The translations under genes were made by a program, and so were the position numbers. From Clostridia bacterium (GTDB lineage Bacteria; Bacillota; Clostridia; Oscillospirales; Acutalibacteraceae), in NCBI GenBank assembly GCA_017465505.1, contig JAFTWB010000006.1, positions 124,001-188,000 of the forward strand: a stretch of DNA of 64,000 nt, read 5' to 3'. This document shows, piece after piece, positions 1 to 6,543 of the stretch (its first letter is position 1; every line of letters starts with the position of its first letter). The notes below the pieces were generated by a model that saw nothing but the letters and a program-made list of their open reading frames with translations, had not been told where the DNA came from and searched no databases.

Positions 1-338
1 CAGTAGAAAACGCCGATGTTATTTACACCGACGTTTGGGTTTCTATGGGTGAACCTACTGATGTCTGGAAAGAGCGAATTGATGAGCTCCTGCCTTATCA
101 GGTTAACGACACTCTTATGAACAACGCCAAGGACACAACTGTGTTTATGCATTGCCTGCCTGCTTTCCATAACCTTGAAACCACAGTTGGCAAAGAGGTG
201 GGGGAGAAATTCGGCTTAGAGGCTCTGGAGGTTACTGATTCTGTTTTCGAAAGCGAAAAGTCAATAGTTTTCAAAGAAGCAGAAAACCGTATGCACACAA
301 TCAAGGCAGTAATTGCCGCAACTCTCAGCGATATCTGA
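1..338 (+). CDS. argF: Ornithine carbamoyltransferase, C-terminal part (5' truncated)
   Basis: This is the last ~111 residues of ornithine carbamoyltransferase, which joins carbamoyl phosphate to ornithine to give citrulline in arginine synthesis (cytoplasmic). The gene is cut by the window start; the reading frame begins at base 3. The family's ornithine-binding segment is visible as HCLPAFH at about bases 150-170, preceded by an acidic VWVSMGEP stretch and followed by the usual C-terminal helix ([14 protein letters not shown]). The HCLP motif separates it from aspartate carbamoyltransferase. ArgF and ArgI cannot be told apart from this fragment. A 13-bp perfect hairpin begins 20 bases after the stop. 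Confidence 0.95.
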   Translation, partial: VENADVIYTDVWVSMGEPTDVWKERIDELLPYQVNDTLMNNAKDTTVFMHCLPAFHNLETTVGKEVGEKFGLEALEVTDSVFESEKSIVFKEAENRMHTIKAVIAATLSDI

Positions 339-357
339 CAAAAACAAGGTCGTCTTT

Positions 358-388
358 TGAGGCACACTTCGTAAGGAAGTGTGCCTCA
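358..388 (+). terminator. Hairpin after argF, possible terminator
   Basis: A perfect 13-bp stem (358-370 with 376-388) closes a 5-base loop just downstream of argF. No T-run follows (gctatattcg comes next), so it is a weak candidate for intrinsic termination. It may instead be the first member, or a stabilising end, of the hairpin array that follows. Confidence 0.5.
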
Positions 389-395
389 GCTATAT

Positions 396-565
396 TCGTG
401 CTTCACACGAGCGATATATCTTCGATGCTATATGCGGCGAGCCGCACGATATACGGCTTTCGCCGTGCGAAATGTCACGAATATAATATCGTGAAAGCAA
501 AGAGCTTTTATATCGCTTTTGCCCTAAGGCAAAAATATCGTTGCAAACGCAGTTTGCAATATCGC
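396..565. repeat. Array of consecutive small perfect hairpins with atatcg-type spacers
   Basis: At least six short perfect palindromes follow one another: 396-400/406-410 (TCGTG), 433-438/441-446 (TGCGGC), 453-457/462-466 (ACGGC), 475-480/489-494 (TCACGA), 517-523/528-534 (TTTTGCC) and 541-548/552-559 (TTGCAAAC). A shorter AAAGC/GCTTT pair lies at 494-508. The stems differ in sequence but each is exactly self-complementary. The spacers are variants of one motif: gcgatatatc, cgatatac, atataatatcg, tatatcgc, aatatcg, atatcgc. This looks like an element selected for structure rather than for coding. It fills most of the gap between argF and the next gene. Its function is unknown. Confidence 0.7.
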
Positions 566-614
566 TTATACATATAGTAAAAGTTTTGTATATCTCCAAG
601 TTTGTAACCCACTA

Positions 615-648
615 TGACACTTTCAGTTAGTGAAAGTGTCATTTTTTT
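615..648 (+). terminator. Intrinsic terminator
   Basis: Perfect 11-bp stem TGACACTTTCA (615-625) with TGAAAGTGTCA (631-641), loop gttag, followed at once by seven T residues. This is the likely true end of transcripts coming from argF and the hairpin array. The remaining gap to 801 is AT-rich and shows an imperfect hairpin (GGAGAC near 661, GTGTCTC near 681). Confidence 0.85.
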
Positions 649-801
649 GAATAAAAAACCGGAGACTACTTTTTTACGAAGTGTCTCTTTTACAGGCGAC
701 CTTTTCTTTATCCCTAAAATGTATTTTTTGTACCTGAATTGTAGAATTTTTTGAAATAATGTGTTATAGTAATAATACAATATAAAATAAGGATTTTGGA
801 T

Positions 802-1668
802 ATGAGAAAGAAGAAGAATCAAGGACTAATTGTCTTGCTTTTAATATTGATTGTTACCATTGCACTTTCGTTTTTGGTTGGCGGATGTATAAAGTCTTGC
901 AGTGGCTCAAATGATGATAACAACGAAACAACACCACCCGTTCCTTTTGAAACAGACCCTGTTTTTGCAGAGGTTACTACTGGAGAGGCTGTGCCTTCAG
1001 ACCCAATGGAAAAGCTTGCGTTGTTTGCACATAAGAACGGAATTTCTATTGAAGAGTATCCTGATTTTCTTGTGGATTTTATGAAAAAATATCCTCAGAC
1101 CACCGATTTTGTCCTTAATTACCCTTTAATTAAGGCAAATCCTCCTCAGATTGATTTGTCAGATGATGTAGACTCTCTGACAGTTCCTCAATACATTCAG
1201 TGGGATGAGCGTTGGGGATATATCCCTTATGGTGATGGTGTAATCGCCAATACAGGTTGCGGTCCGACTTGTCTTTCTATGGTATGTGTCTATCTTCTTG
1301 ATGACCCCGAGCTTTCTCCTGCATACATTGCAGATTTCAGCGAGAGAAACGGCTTTTGTGAGCCGGGCAACGGAAGTGCCTGGACTCTTATCTCAGAAGG
1401 CGGCGAGTATCTTGGGCTTAATGTTGAAGAATTGCCACTTGTTGAGAGCATAGTTATTGATGAGCTCCTTTCAGATCACCCTGTTATATGTGTTGTTGGT
1501 CCCGGAGATTTTACCGACGGCGGTCATTTCATTGTAATGACAGAGTATGTTGACGGTATGATTAAAATCAACGACCCCAACAGCATAGAAAACAGCGAAA
1601 AGCTCTGGAGCTTTGACGATATTTCAGAACAGATAAACAATCTTTGGGCTTGCAGTAAAGCATACTGA
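802..1668 (+). CDS. Membrane-anchored C39-like cysteine peptidase-fold protein
   Basis: A 288-residue protein with a basic N-terminus, a single hydrophobic segment (about residues 9-27) and a VGGC sequence that could be a weak lipobox, so it is probably held on the outer face of the membrane. Residues ~130-285 match the Peptidase_C39_2 fold: Q-x-D-x-x-WG, then the cysteine motif GCGPTC, a later GGHF histidine and an INDPN segment. These are the Cys, His and Asp positions of papain-like C39 peptidases. A short low-complexity Thr/Pro/Glu linker joins anchor and domain. ATG at 802 is chosen over a TTG two codons upstream because AAGGA at 789-793 is spaced 8 bases from it. No ABC transporter or bacteriocin gene is adjacent, so the substrate is unknown. 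Confidence 0.8.
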   Translation: MRKKKNQGLIVLLLILIVTIALSFLVGGCIKSCSGSNDDNNETTPPVPFETDPVFAEVTTGEAVPSDPMEKLALFAHKNGISIEEYPDFLVDFMKKYPQTTDFVLNYPLIKANPPQIDLSDDVDSLTVPQYIQWDERWGYIPYGDGVIANTGCGPTCLSMVCVYLLDDPELSPAYIADFSERNGFCEPGNGSAWTLISEGGEYLGLNVEELPLVESIVIDELLSDHPVICVVGPGDFTDGGHFIVMTEYVDGMIKINDPNSIENSEKLWSFDDISEQINNLWACSKAY

Positions 1669-1674
1669 AAAATT

Positions 1675-1716
1675 AAGGCATACTTTCCAAATCAGGAAAG
1701 TATGCCTTCTTTTTTT
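1675..1716. terminator. Bidirectional terminator between convergent genes
   Basis: Perfect 14-bp stem (1675-1688 with 1695-1708), 6-base loop, then a T-run at 1710-1716 on the plus strand. On the minus strand the same stem is followed by aattttt. It serves both the C39-like gene and the convergent gpsA, whose stop codon overlaps the plus-strand T-run. Confidence 0.9.
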
Positions 1717-2686
1717 ATTTAATTCTGAATTCTCTCTTAACCTTTCTGTCGAAAAGCTCATCAATGGCGTCTGCAACCTTTTTGTCTTCAAAAAGAACAT
1801 TGTAGCAAGCTCTGACAATGGGCATATCTACATCATATTCCTGAGAAAGCTTAACAAGTGCCTTGGTGGTCATAACACCTTCAGCCAGCTTTTCGAACTT
1901 GTTGCCGCTGACAAAAGCTTCGCCGTACATTCGGTTGTGGCTCCACTTTGAAAAAAGAGTTGCTTCATAATCGCCTAAATGACAAAGTCCATAGGCAGAC
2001 AGGGGATTACCGCCCATTTTGCCAATAAGACGGGAGATTTCGTGAGCACCACGAGCCATTAAAGCTCCTTTAAGGGACTGATAACCGAGTCCGTCCAGAA
2101 GTCCGGCAACAATACCGATAACATTTTTTGCCGCTGCACCGATTTCACTGCCGATAAGGTCTGTGCCGATATACATTCTGATAAGTGAGCTGGAAAACTC
2201 GCTTACAAGCATTTCTTTGGTTTTTTCACAGAGGCTGTCAATTACCATACAGTTGGGAACACCCTTGACATAATCCTGCGGATGACCGGGGCCAACCCAA
2301 ACGGCAACCTTTGTTTTGTCTTTATCAATAAACTCCTCAACTACCTGAGAGAGCCTTTTGCCTGTGCTTACTTCAACACCCTTCATACAAAGGACAAGTG
2401 TTTTGCCCTTAAGGTCGTATTTTGAGATGTCTGCCATATATTCTCTTAAATGCTGAGCGGAAATAGATATAACAATCACTTCAGCTCGTTCAACAGAATA
2501 CTTAAGGTCGCAACTTACTTCAATAGAAGAGGGGTACTCAAGATAATCGTTGTGCATTTCGTTTTTAAGCTGTATGTATTCGGGCGCATTTTCAAGACCG
2601 CCGCTGAGCACTTCGTGACCGATTTTGTCAAGATACCACGCAATGCAACTGCCCCAGCGTCCGCAACCAAGTACAGATACCTTCAT
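1715..2686 (-). CDS. gpsA: Glycerol-3-phosphate dehydrogenase, NAD(P)+
   Basis: Reduces dihydroxyacetone phosphate to sn-glycerol 3-phosphate for phospholipid synthesis; soluble. The 323-residue protein has the usual family length. It begins with the Rossmann dinucleotide motif GCGRWG and keeps the catalytic-lysine segment GAAAKNVIGI and the C-terminal LGDYEATLFSKWSHNR block, equivalent to the family's GLGD...S..SRN. The segment that is normally GPSFA/GPSHA reads GPGHPQDY here, so it is a divergent member. GGAGA precedes the ATG on the minus strand. It stands alone, without the plsY or der genes often found next to gpsA. Confidence 0.88.
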   Translation of the reverse strand: MKVSVLGCGRWGSCIAWYLDKIGHEVLSGGLENAPEYIQLKNEMHNDYLEYPSSIEVSCDLKYSVERAEVIVISISAQHLREYMADISKYDLKGKTLVLCMKGVEVSTGKRLSQVVEEFIDKDKTKVAVWVGPGHPQDYVKGVPNCMVIDSLCEKTKEMLVSEFSSSLIRMYIGTDLIGSEIGAAAKNVIGIVAGLLDGLGYQSLKGALMARGAHEISRLIGKMGGNPLSAYGLCHLGDYEATLFSKWSHNRMYGEAFVSGNKFEKLAEGVMTTKALVKLSQEYDVDMPIVRACYNVLFEDKKVADAIDELFDRKVKREFRIK

Positions 2687-2715
2687 ATCTATATCTCCAA
2701 TTCTTGTTATTAAAT

Positions 2716-2908
2716 AAAAAGCCCCACCTGACCGTAAGGTGCGTTGTATAACCTGCCTACGAAGTCAGCAGGTGGGCACCACCCTCGGGCTTCAGGCTCC
2801 CTTCTTCCTGCGTGGGCAGGGAGGTCTGCACACCACCCTCGGAGTTAAGTTCCCGATTTAAAGGTTGTAGGGTTATTCTTGCACCATAGGCGTATCAGGC
2901 AGGAAAAA
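2716..2908 (-). ncRNA. ssrS: Structured rod-like RNA, probably 6S RNA
   Basis: About 190 bases just downstream of the DUF1292 gene fold, on the minus strand, into a long irregular rod. The closing stem pairs a 10-base 5' segment near 2893-2902 with 2722-2731. It uses G-U pairs that would be A-C mismatches on the other strand, so the minus strand is favoured. GGTGC/GCACC and ATAAC-CCTAC/GTAGG-GTTAT stems come next, then an asymmetric internal bubble (27 against ~10 bases), then an upper stem ending in a CCTGC-ccac-GCAGG hairpin. A T-run (A run at 2716-2720 on plus) follows the closing stem and would end transcription. Length, central bubble and terminal stem-loop fit bacterial 6S RNA, which binds sigma-A RNA polymerase. 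The identity is inferred from shape and not confirmed by a covariance model. Confidence 0.6.
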
Positions 2909-2915
2909 ATGATTA

Positions 2916-3212
2916 TTATTCCTCGTCTTCTGCGAAGATATCTTCAAATCGACCTTCAAAGATTTCAGCAAGCTCGTCAATGAGGTCGTCGTCTTCCACC
3001 TCAGCCAGCTCCTGCTCGCCGTCTTCTTCAATTACTTCCATAATATAATACTCGCCGCTGTCAGCGAGAGTGTCAGCAGGGTCATCGAAAACAGGGATAA
3101 GAGCGTAGTAAAGTGTGTCTTTATGCTCTAATGTATCTAAAATTTCAAAATTATGTTCAGTGCCTTCATAATCAACCAATGTGATAAGGTCAGGTGAATA
3201 ATCATTGTTCAT
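2916..3212 (-). CDS. DUF1292 (YrzB-like) small acidic protein
   Basis: A 98-residue acidic protein beginning MNNDYSPDLITLVDYEGTEHNF and containing the FEILDTLEHKDTLYYAL segment typical of DUF1292/YrzB proteins of Firmicutes, with a Glu/Asp-rich tail. The family's function is unknown; in many relatives it lies near yrzL-ruvX, which is not the case here. A GTG start three codons upstream is possible, but AGGAG (complement of 3221-3225) sits 8 bases before the ATG at 3212 and only a few bases from the GTG, so the ATG is preferred. The 6S-like RNA begins within about ten bases of its stop codon. Confidence 0.8.
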   Translation of the reverse strand: MNNDYSPDLITLVDYEGTEHNFEILDTLEHKDTLYYALIPVFDDPADTLADSGEYYIMEVIEEDGEQELAEVEDDDLIDELAEIFEGRFEDIFAEDEE

Positions 3213-3335
3213 TGTTTTCACTCCTAAAGCAAATCTGATATAGTTTAATTTTACCCTTTGTCAGTCATTTAGTCAAGCAAAAGAATGGAAAAACTTGTCG
3301 CTTTAAGCTTTAATATTTTATCTTCTTTTAAGTGG

Positions 3336-3364
3336 TTGAAATATATGGTAATTTGTAGTATAAT
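3336..3364 (+). promoter_or_regulatory. Sigma-A type promoter of the sugar transferase operon
   Basis: TTGAAA (3336-3341), 17-base spacer, TATAAT (3359-3364). It lies 42 bases ahead of the start at 3407, which has a GGAGG ribosome binding site at 3394-3398. Confidence 0.85.
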
Positions 3365-3406
3365 ACAAAAGAATATATCTGTGAATTTGGGTTTGGAGGT
3401 CAATTT

Positions 3407-4105
3407 ATGAAAATGCCCCGATTCAACAAACTCCCCGAGGAGTTTCAGTGTGACGAGGTAAAGCTCTATTACGATATACTAAAAACAAAAACCGCCTCTC
3501 TTGTAATGAAGAGAATCTTCGACATTGTTATTTCTCTTCTTTTCATCATCCTTATGGCTCTTCCTATGGCGGTTATTGCGGTGCTTATTAAAGCTACCTC
3601 AAAAGGCCCTGTTATTTATAAGCAAGTGAGGGTTACTGCCTTTAACAAAACCTTCCGTATCTTCAAGTTCAGAAGTATGCGAGTTGACGCCGACAAAAAA
3701 GGCGAGCTGCTCACGGTAGGTGAGGACGACAGAATTACCAAGGTAGGCAAGTTTATCCGCAAATTCCGCCTTGACGAATTTCCGCAGATTTTCCACGTTT
3801 TATCAGGTAAAATGACTATTGTTGGTACTCGACCCGAGGTGGAAAAATTCACATCAGTCTACACAAAAGAAATGCTTGCAACACTTCTTTTGCCCGCAGG
3901 TGTTACTTCTCTTGCCAGTATTAAATTCAAGGACGAGGCAAAGCTCCTTGAAAGCAGCACAAATGTAGACGAAACCTATATAAACGTTATTCTTCCCGAA
4001 AAAATGAAGTATAATCTTGAATACATAAGAAACTTCTCTTTTTCAAGTGATATAAAACTTATTATCAAAACTGTTGCAGAGGTGTTTTCCTCAAGAGGCG
4101 AGTGA
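3407..4105 (+). CDS. Undecaprenyl-phosphate sugar phosphotransferase (bacterial sugar transferase family)
   Basis: A 232-residue membrane enzyme that would transfer a sugar 1-phosphate from a nucleotide sugar to undecaprenyl phosphate, the first step of surface polysaccharide or glycoprotein glycan assembly. One hydrophobic segment at residues ~38-62 is followed by the family core: GPVIYKQVRV, FRIFKFRSMRVDAD, KVGKFIRKFRLDEFPQ and the late VGTRPEV. It is a short, PglC/WcaJ C-terminal-domain type without the N-terminal polytopic half. The sugar cannot be predicted. It starts an operon with a ligase-like membrane protein that begins 2 bases after its stop codon. Confidence 0.88.
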   Translation: MKMPRFNKLPEEFQCDEVKLYYDILKTKTASLVMKRIFDIVISLLFIILMALPMAVIAVLIKATSKGPVIYKQVRVTAFNKTFRIFKFRSMRVDADKKGELLTVGEDDRITKVGKFIRKFRLDEFPQIFHVLSGKMTIVGTRPEVEKFTSVYTKEMLATLLLPAGVTSLASIKFKDEAKLLESSTNVDETYINVILPEKMKYNLEYIRNFSFSSDIKLIIKTVAEVFSSRGE

Positions 4106-4107
4106 TT

Positions 4108-5535
4108 ATGAAAGCTCAGAAACTCAAGATGGTTTTGTTTGACGAATCCCTTTTCCGAGTTTGCTATCTGGCGTCATTTTTCTTCTATATGATAAGCTTT
4201 TTAAGCACTTTTTCCATTGTGCTTATAGGTATAACCTCGGTGTGGGGATTGTGTATTGCCATACGCTCACTTATCGTCAACAAAGCATATATGCGTATTT
4301 ACTACGGCTTCTGGCTGGGTGCTTTTCTGGTGTCGCTGACGCTGACATTTCTCTTTAACCTGAGCACAGACTTTATAGCCGTAGGCTACAATTTCATACT
4401 TGTTATCCACTCATTTATCCTCTTTGTGCTCTTTTACGGTATGCATATTTACAGAGGCACAATGTATCGCTGGGAGATGTACCTTTTCAGCCGATTTTTC
4501 ATATATGTGGCGACTGTTACCGCTTTTATCGGACTGACACTTCTTCTTTTCGGTGTGGATTTTGTCTTTTACGGAAAGACGTATACAGGTGTTTTCTTTA
4601 ACCCCAATTATCAGGGCTATGTTTCGGCTCTGTCCATAATTCTCTGTCATTTTATGACAAAGCCCGACTTTCTCGCTCAGGCCCGACAGAAGCGAATCAG
4701 CCGTATCTGGCTTACCGCCTGTTTGCTGCTTAACATTATTGCACTTGTTCTTTCCAATTCCAACGGAAGCCTTCTTCTTCTGGGAATTTATGTTGCTTTT
4801 ATCGTGCTTTTCAGACTTCTTGCCTTAGCCGAAAAGCTTACTTTTCGCAGGGTTTTGACTCGTTTTCTGGCTCTGATTGCCGTTGGTTTTCTTCTTATCT
4901 GTCTGTTGATGGCTCTGAGAGCGGCTTTTAAAATTGTTGTTGCCGCCCTTTCAACTCCCGACGGCGAGCTTTCCAGAACGGACATCAACGCTCTTACAAA
5001 GGGCTCTTTCTTCAATATCGTTACAGACTCAGGTCTTAGCAGCCGACTTGATTTGTGGGGTGCAGGCTTTAAAGCACTCCTTTCAAACCCATTTTTCGGT
5101 GCAGGCAAGGGTGACCTTTATAATCACATTGTGGCAGAAATCGGTCAGCGAAGCTACTTTACCGAGGATTACCTCACCAATGTTTTCATTGCCGATATGC
5201 ACAACGGTTACATAGGAATTTTGGTAGTTGCAGGTATTGTGGGCTTTGGTCTGTTTGCTTACTTTATGTTCAGATTCTTTAAGATGACTTTGCCTGTGTG
5301 GTTTGTTCAGCGTCGCATTATGACCTATTCAATCTACCCCTGTATGATTGGCTTTATCGCCGCATATCTTGTTTACGCTCTTATAGAACGTACAATTCTT
5401 TTTGACCTTTCATTCATTGTTACCAGCTTCTGGGCATTTATGGGCTATATGTCGTGTTATGCCACAGATTTGGGTTATAATATCAGAGGAACCGTTGAGA
5501 TTTTTGACTTTAAGGTTCCCAGACGACTATTCTGA
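4108..5535 (+). CDS. O-antigen ligase/polymerase-like polytopic membrane protein
   Basis: A 475-residue protein with about ten to twelve hydrophobic segments and one longer extracytoplasmic region (residues ~275-365) containing RLDLWGAGFKALLSNPFFGAG. The pattern 'R-x-x-x-W..al....P..G.G' before a large loop is characteristic of the Wzy/WaaL O-antigen ligase family. It probably polymerises or transfers the lipid-linked glycan begun by the upstream sugar transferase. A GTG at 4102 overlaps the previous stop codon, but ATG at 4108 fits better the AAGAGG site about 10 bases upstream. Sequence conservation in this family is low, so polymerase and ligase roles cannot be separated. Confidence 0.75.
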   Translation: MKAQKLKMVLFDESLFRVCYLASFFFYMISFLSTFSIVLIGITSVWGLCIAIRSLIVNKAYMRIYYGFWLGAFLVSLTLTFLFNLSTDFIAVGYNFILVIHSFILFVLFYGMHIYRGTMYRWEMYLFSRFFIYVATVTAFIGLTLLLFGVDFVFYGKTYTGVFFNPNYQGYVSALSIILCHFMTKPDFLAQARQKRISRIWLTACLLLNIIALVLSNSNGSLLLLGIYVAFIVLFRLLALAEKLTFRRVLTRFLALIAVGFLLICLLMALRAAFKIVVAALSTPDGELSRTDINALTKGSFFNIVTDSGLSSRLDLWGAGFKALLSNPFFGAGKGDLYNHIVAEIGQRSYFTEDYLTNVFIADMHNGYIGILVVAGIVGFGLFAYFMFRFFKMTLPVWFVQRRIMTYSIYPCMIGFIAAYLVYALIERTILFDLSFIVTSFWAFMGYMSCYATDLGYNIRGTVEIFDFKVPRRLF

Positions 5536-5553
5536 TAATAACGGTGATTTTAA

Positions 5554-6039
5554 ATGAAGCTTCACATTACCCGTGACACAAGTGAAGAACAGGGAAGGTT
5601 TCTTGTGTGCAATTCTCCGGGAGAGGTTTTTCTCACGGTAAAAGGCAAAGAAACACCCATAAGAAAGCTCAAAGCATTAACAAACGATGGCAGTTGTGCC
5701 TTTCGGATTTCAGCAACTCCCGAGATAATCTCTTCGGTGGGGTATAACGTATCCACTCCTCAGGGTACTTTCGGTGTTACCGTAAGGCTAAAAGCCAAGG
5801 AGCTTTCTCTCAAAATTCACGGCACAAAGCTTTTCTTCAAAGGAAATCTTTTTACAAGAACCTTTGAAATAACCGATGTTTCGTCCAAAACTGTGGCTGT
5901 TCATAAGCCTGTTTCGGGCAAAAGCGGACAGTATACCCTTGAGATTCTGGACGAAAGCCAGACCGCAAGCCTGATTGCCATTGCAATCTGTGCCGATTTA
6001 ATCAGCTTTTCCGACTCTGCCGCAGTGTGCAGAGCTTAA
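5554..6039 (+). CDS. LURP-one-related/scramblase-fold-like protein of unknown function
   Basis: A 161-residue soluble protein. Its second half alternates short strands (LSLKIHGTKLFFKGNLFTRTFEITD, then YTLEILDE and a hydrophobic C-terminal helix SLIAIAICADLI). This resembles the LURP-one/YxjI family, whose Tubby-like barrel closes around a C-terminal hydrophobic helix ending in an LxLaiAiaiD-type motif. The N-terminal half is a set of beta strands without a recognisable motif. It starts 18 bases after the ligase-like gene and probably shares its transcript. The ribosome binding site is weak (ggtga). Family assignment is by pattern only; the function is unknown. Confidence 0.5.
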   Translation: MKLHITRDTSEEQGRFLVCNSPGEVFLTVKGKETPIRKLKALTNDGSCAFRISATPEIISSVGYNVSTPQGTFGVTVRLKAKELSLKIHGTKLFFKGNLFTRTFEITDVSSKTVAVHKPVSGKSGQYTLEILDESQTASLIAIAICADLISFSDSAAVCRA

Positions 6040-6063
6040 CCTAATAAAACGGAGGTAAATACT

Positions 6064-6543
6064 ATGGATAAACTTTTAAAACTCTTGTCGAGAAACAGTG
6101 AATATTCCGTTTCTGACCTTGCTTTAATGCTTGGCGAGCCCGAGGATTATGTCAGAGCAAGAATTCAGAAATACGAGGATGATGGTATCATCAAGGGCTA
6201 TCGTGCCCTTGTTAACTACGAAAAAGTCAAAGACGCCGGCGTTACCGCTTATATCGAGCTTAAGGTAACTCCTCAGAGGAAGAGCGGCTTTGACGAAATC
6301 GCAAAGCGTATTATGGCCTTTGATGAGGTGGAAAGCGTGTACCTTATGGCAGGTGCTTATGACCTTTCCATTATCGTTAAGGGTGAAACAATTCAGGATG
6401 TTTCTGCTTTTGTTTCCCGTAAGCTTTCTGCTCTGGACGGTATCCTGTCCACAGCAACTCACTTTATCCTCAAACGCTACAAGGACGATGGCGTTGTGCT
6501 TGAGGATGAGGATAACAGCGACGAAAGGTGTATGAACTATTGA
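6064..6543 (+). CDS. Lrp/AsnC family transcriptional regulator
   Basis: A 159-residue regulator. The N-terminal winged helix-turn-helix (residues ~1-50, SDLALMLGEPEDYVRARIQKYEDDGIIKGY) is followed by the RAM/AsnC effector domain (AYIELKVTPQ, then VESVYLMAGAYDLSIIVKG with the conserved G-x-x-D). Such proteins bind DNA as dimers or octamers and respond to amino acids. It starts after a good GGAGG site (6051-6055) and its stop codon overlaps the next gene in TGATG, so it is co-expressed with the aminotransferase it may control. This regulator-aminotransferase pairing is common in Clostridia. Confidence 0.92.
   Translation: MDKLLKLLSRNSEYSVSDLALMLGEPEDYVRARIQKYEDDGIIKGYRALVNYEKVKDAGVTAYIELKVTPQRKSGFDEIAKRIMAFDEVESVYLMAGAYDLSIIVKGETIQDVSAFVSRKLSALDGILSTATHFILKRYKDDGVVLEDEDNSDERCMNY

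Noticed and set aside
396..565. CRISPR array
   Set aside because: There is no constant repeat with unique spacers; the palindromic stems are the variable part and the short linkers are the constant part.
390..599. Minus-strand 69-codon open frame in the hairpin array
   Set aside because: It is created by the repeated palindromes; it has no ribosome binding site and its product shows no protein-like pattern.
2716..2908. 6S-like RNA read on the plus strand
   Set aside because: On the plus strand the closing-stem wobble pairs become A-C mismatches and no T-run follows, so the minus strand fits better.
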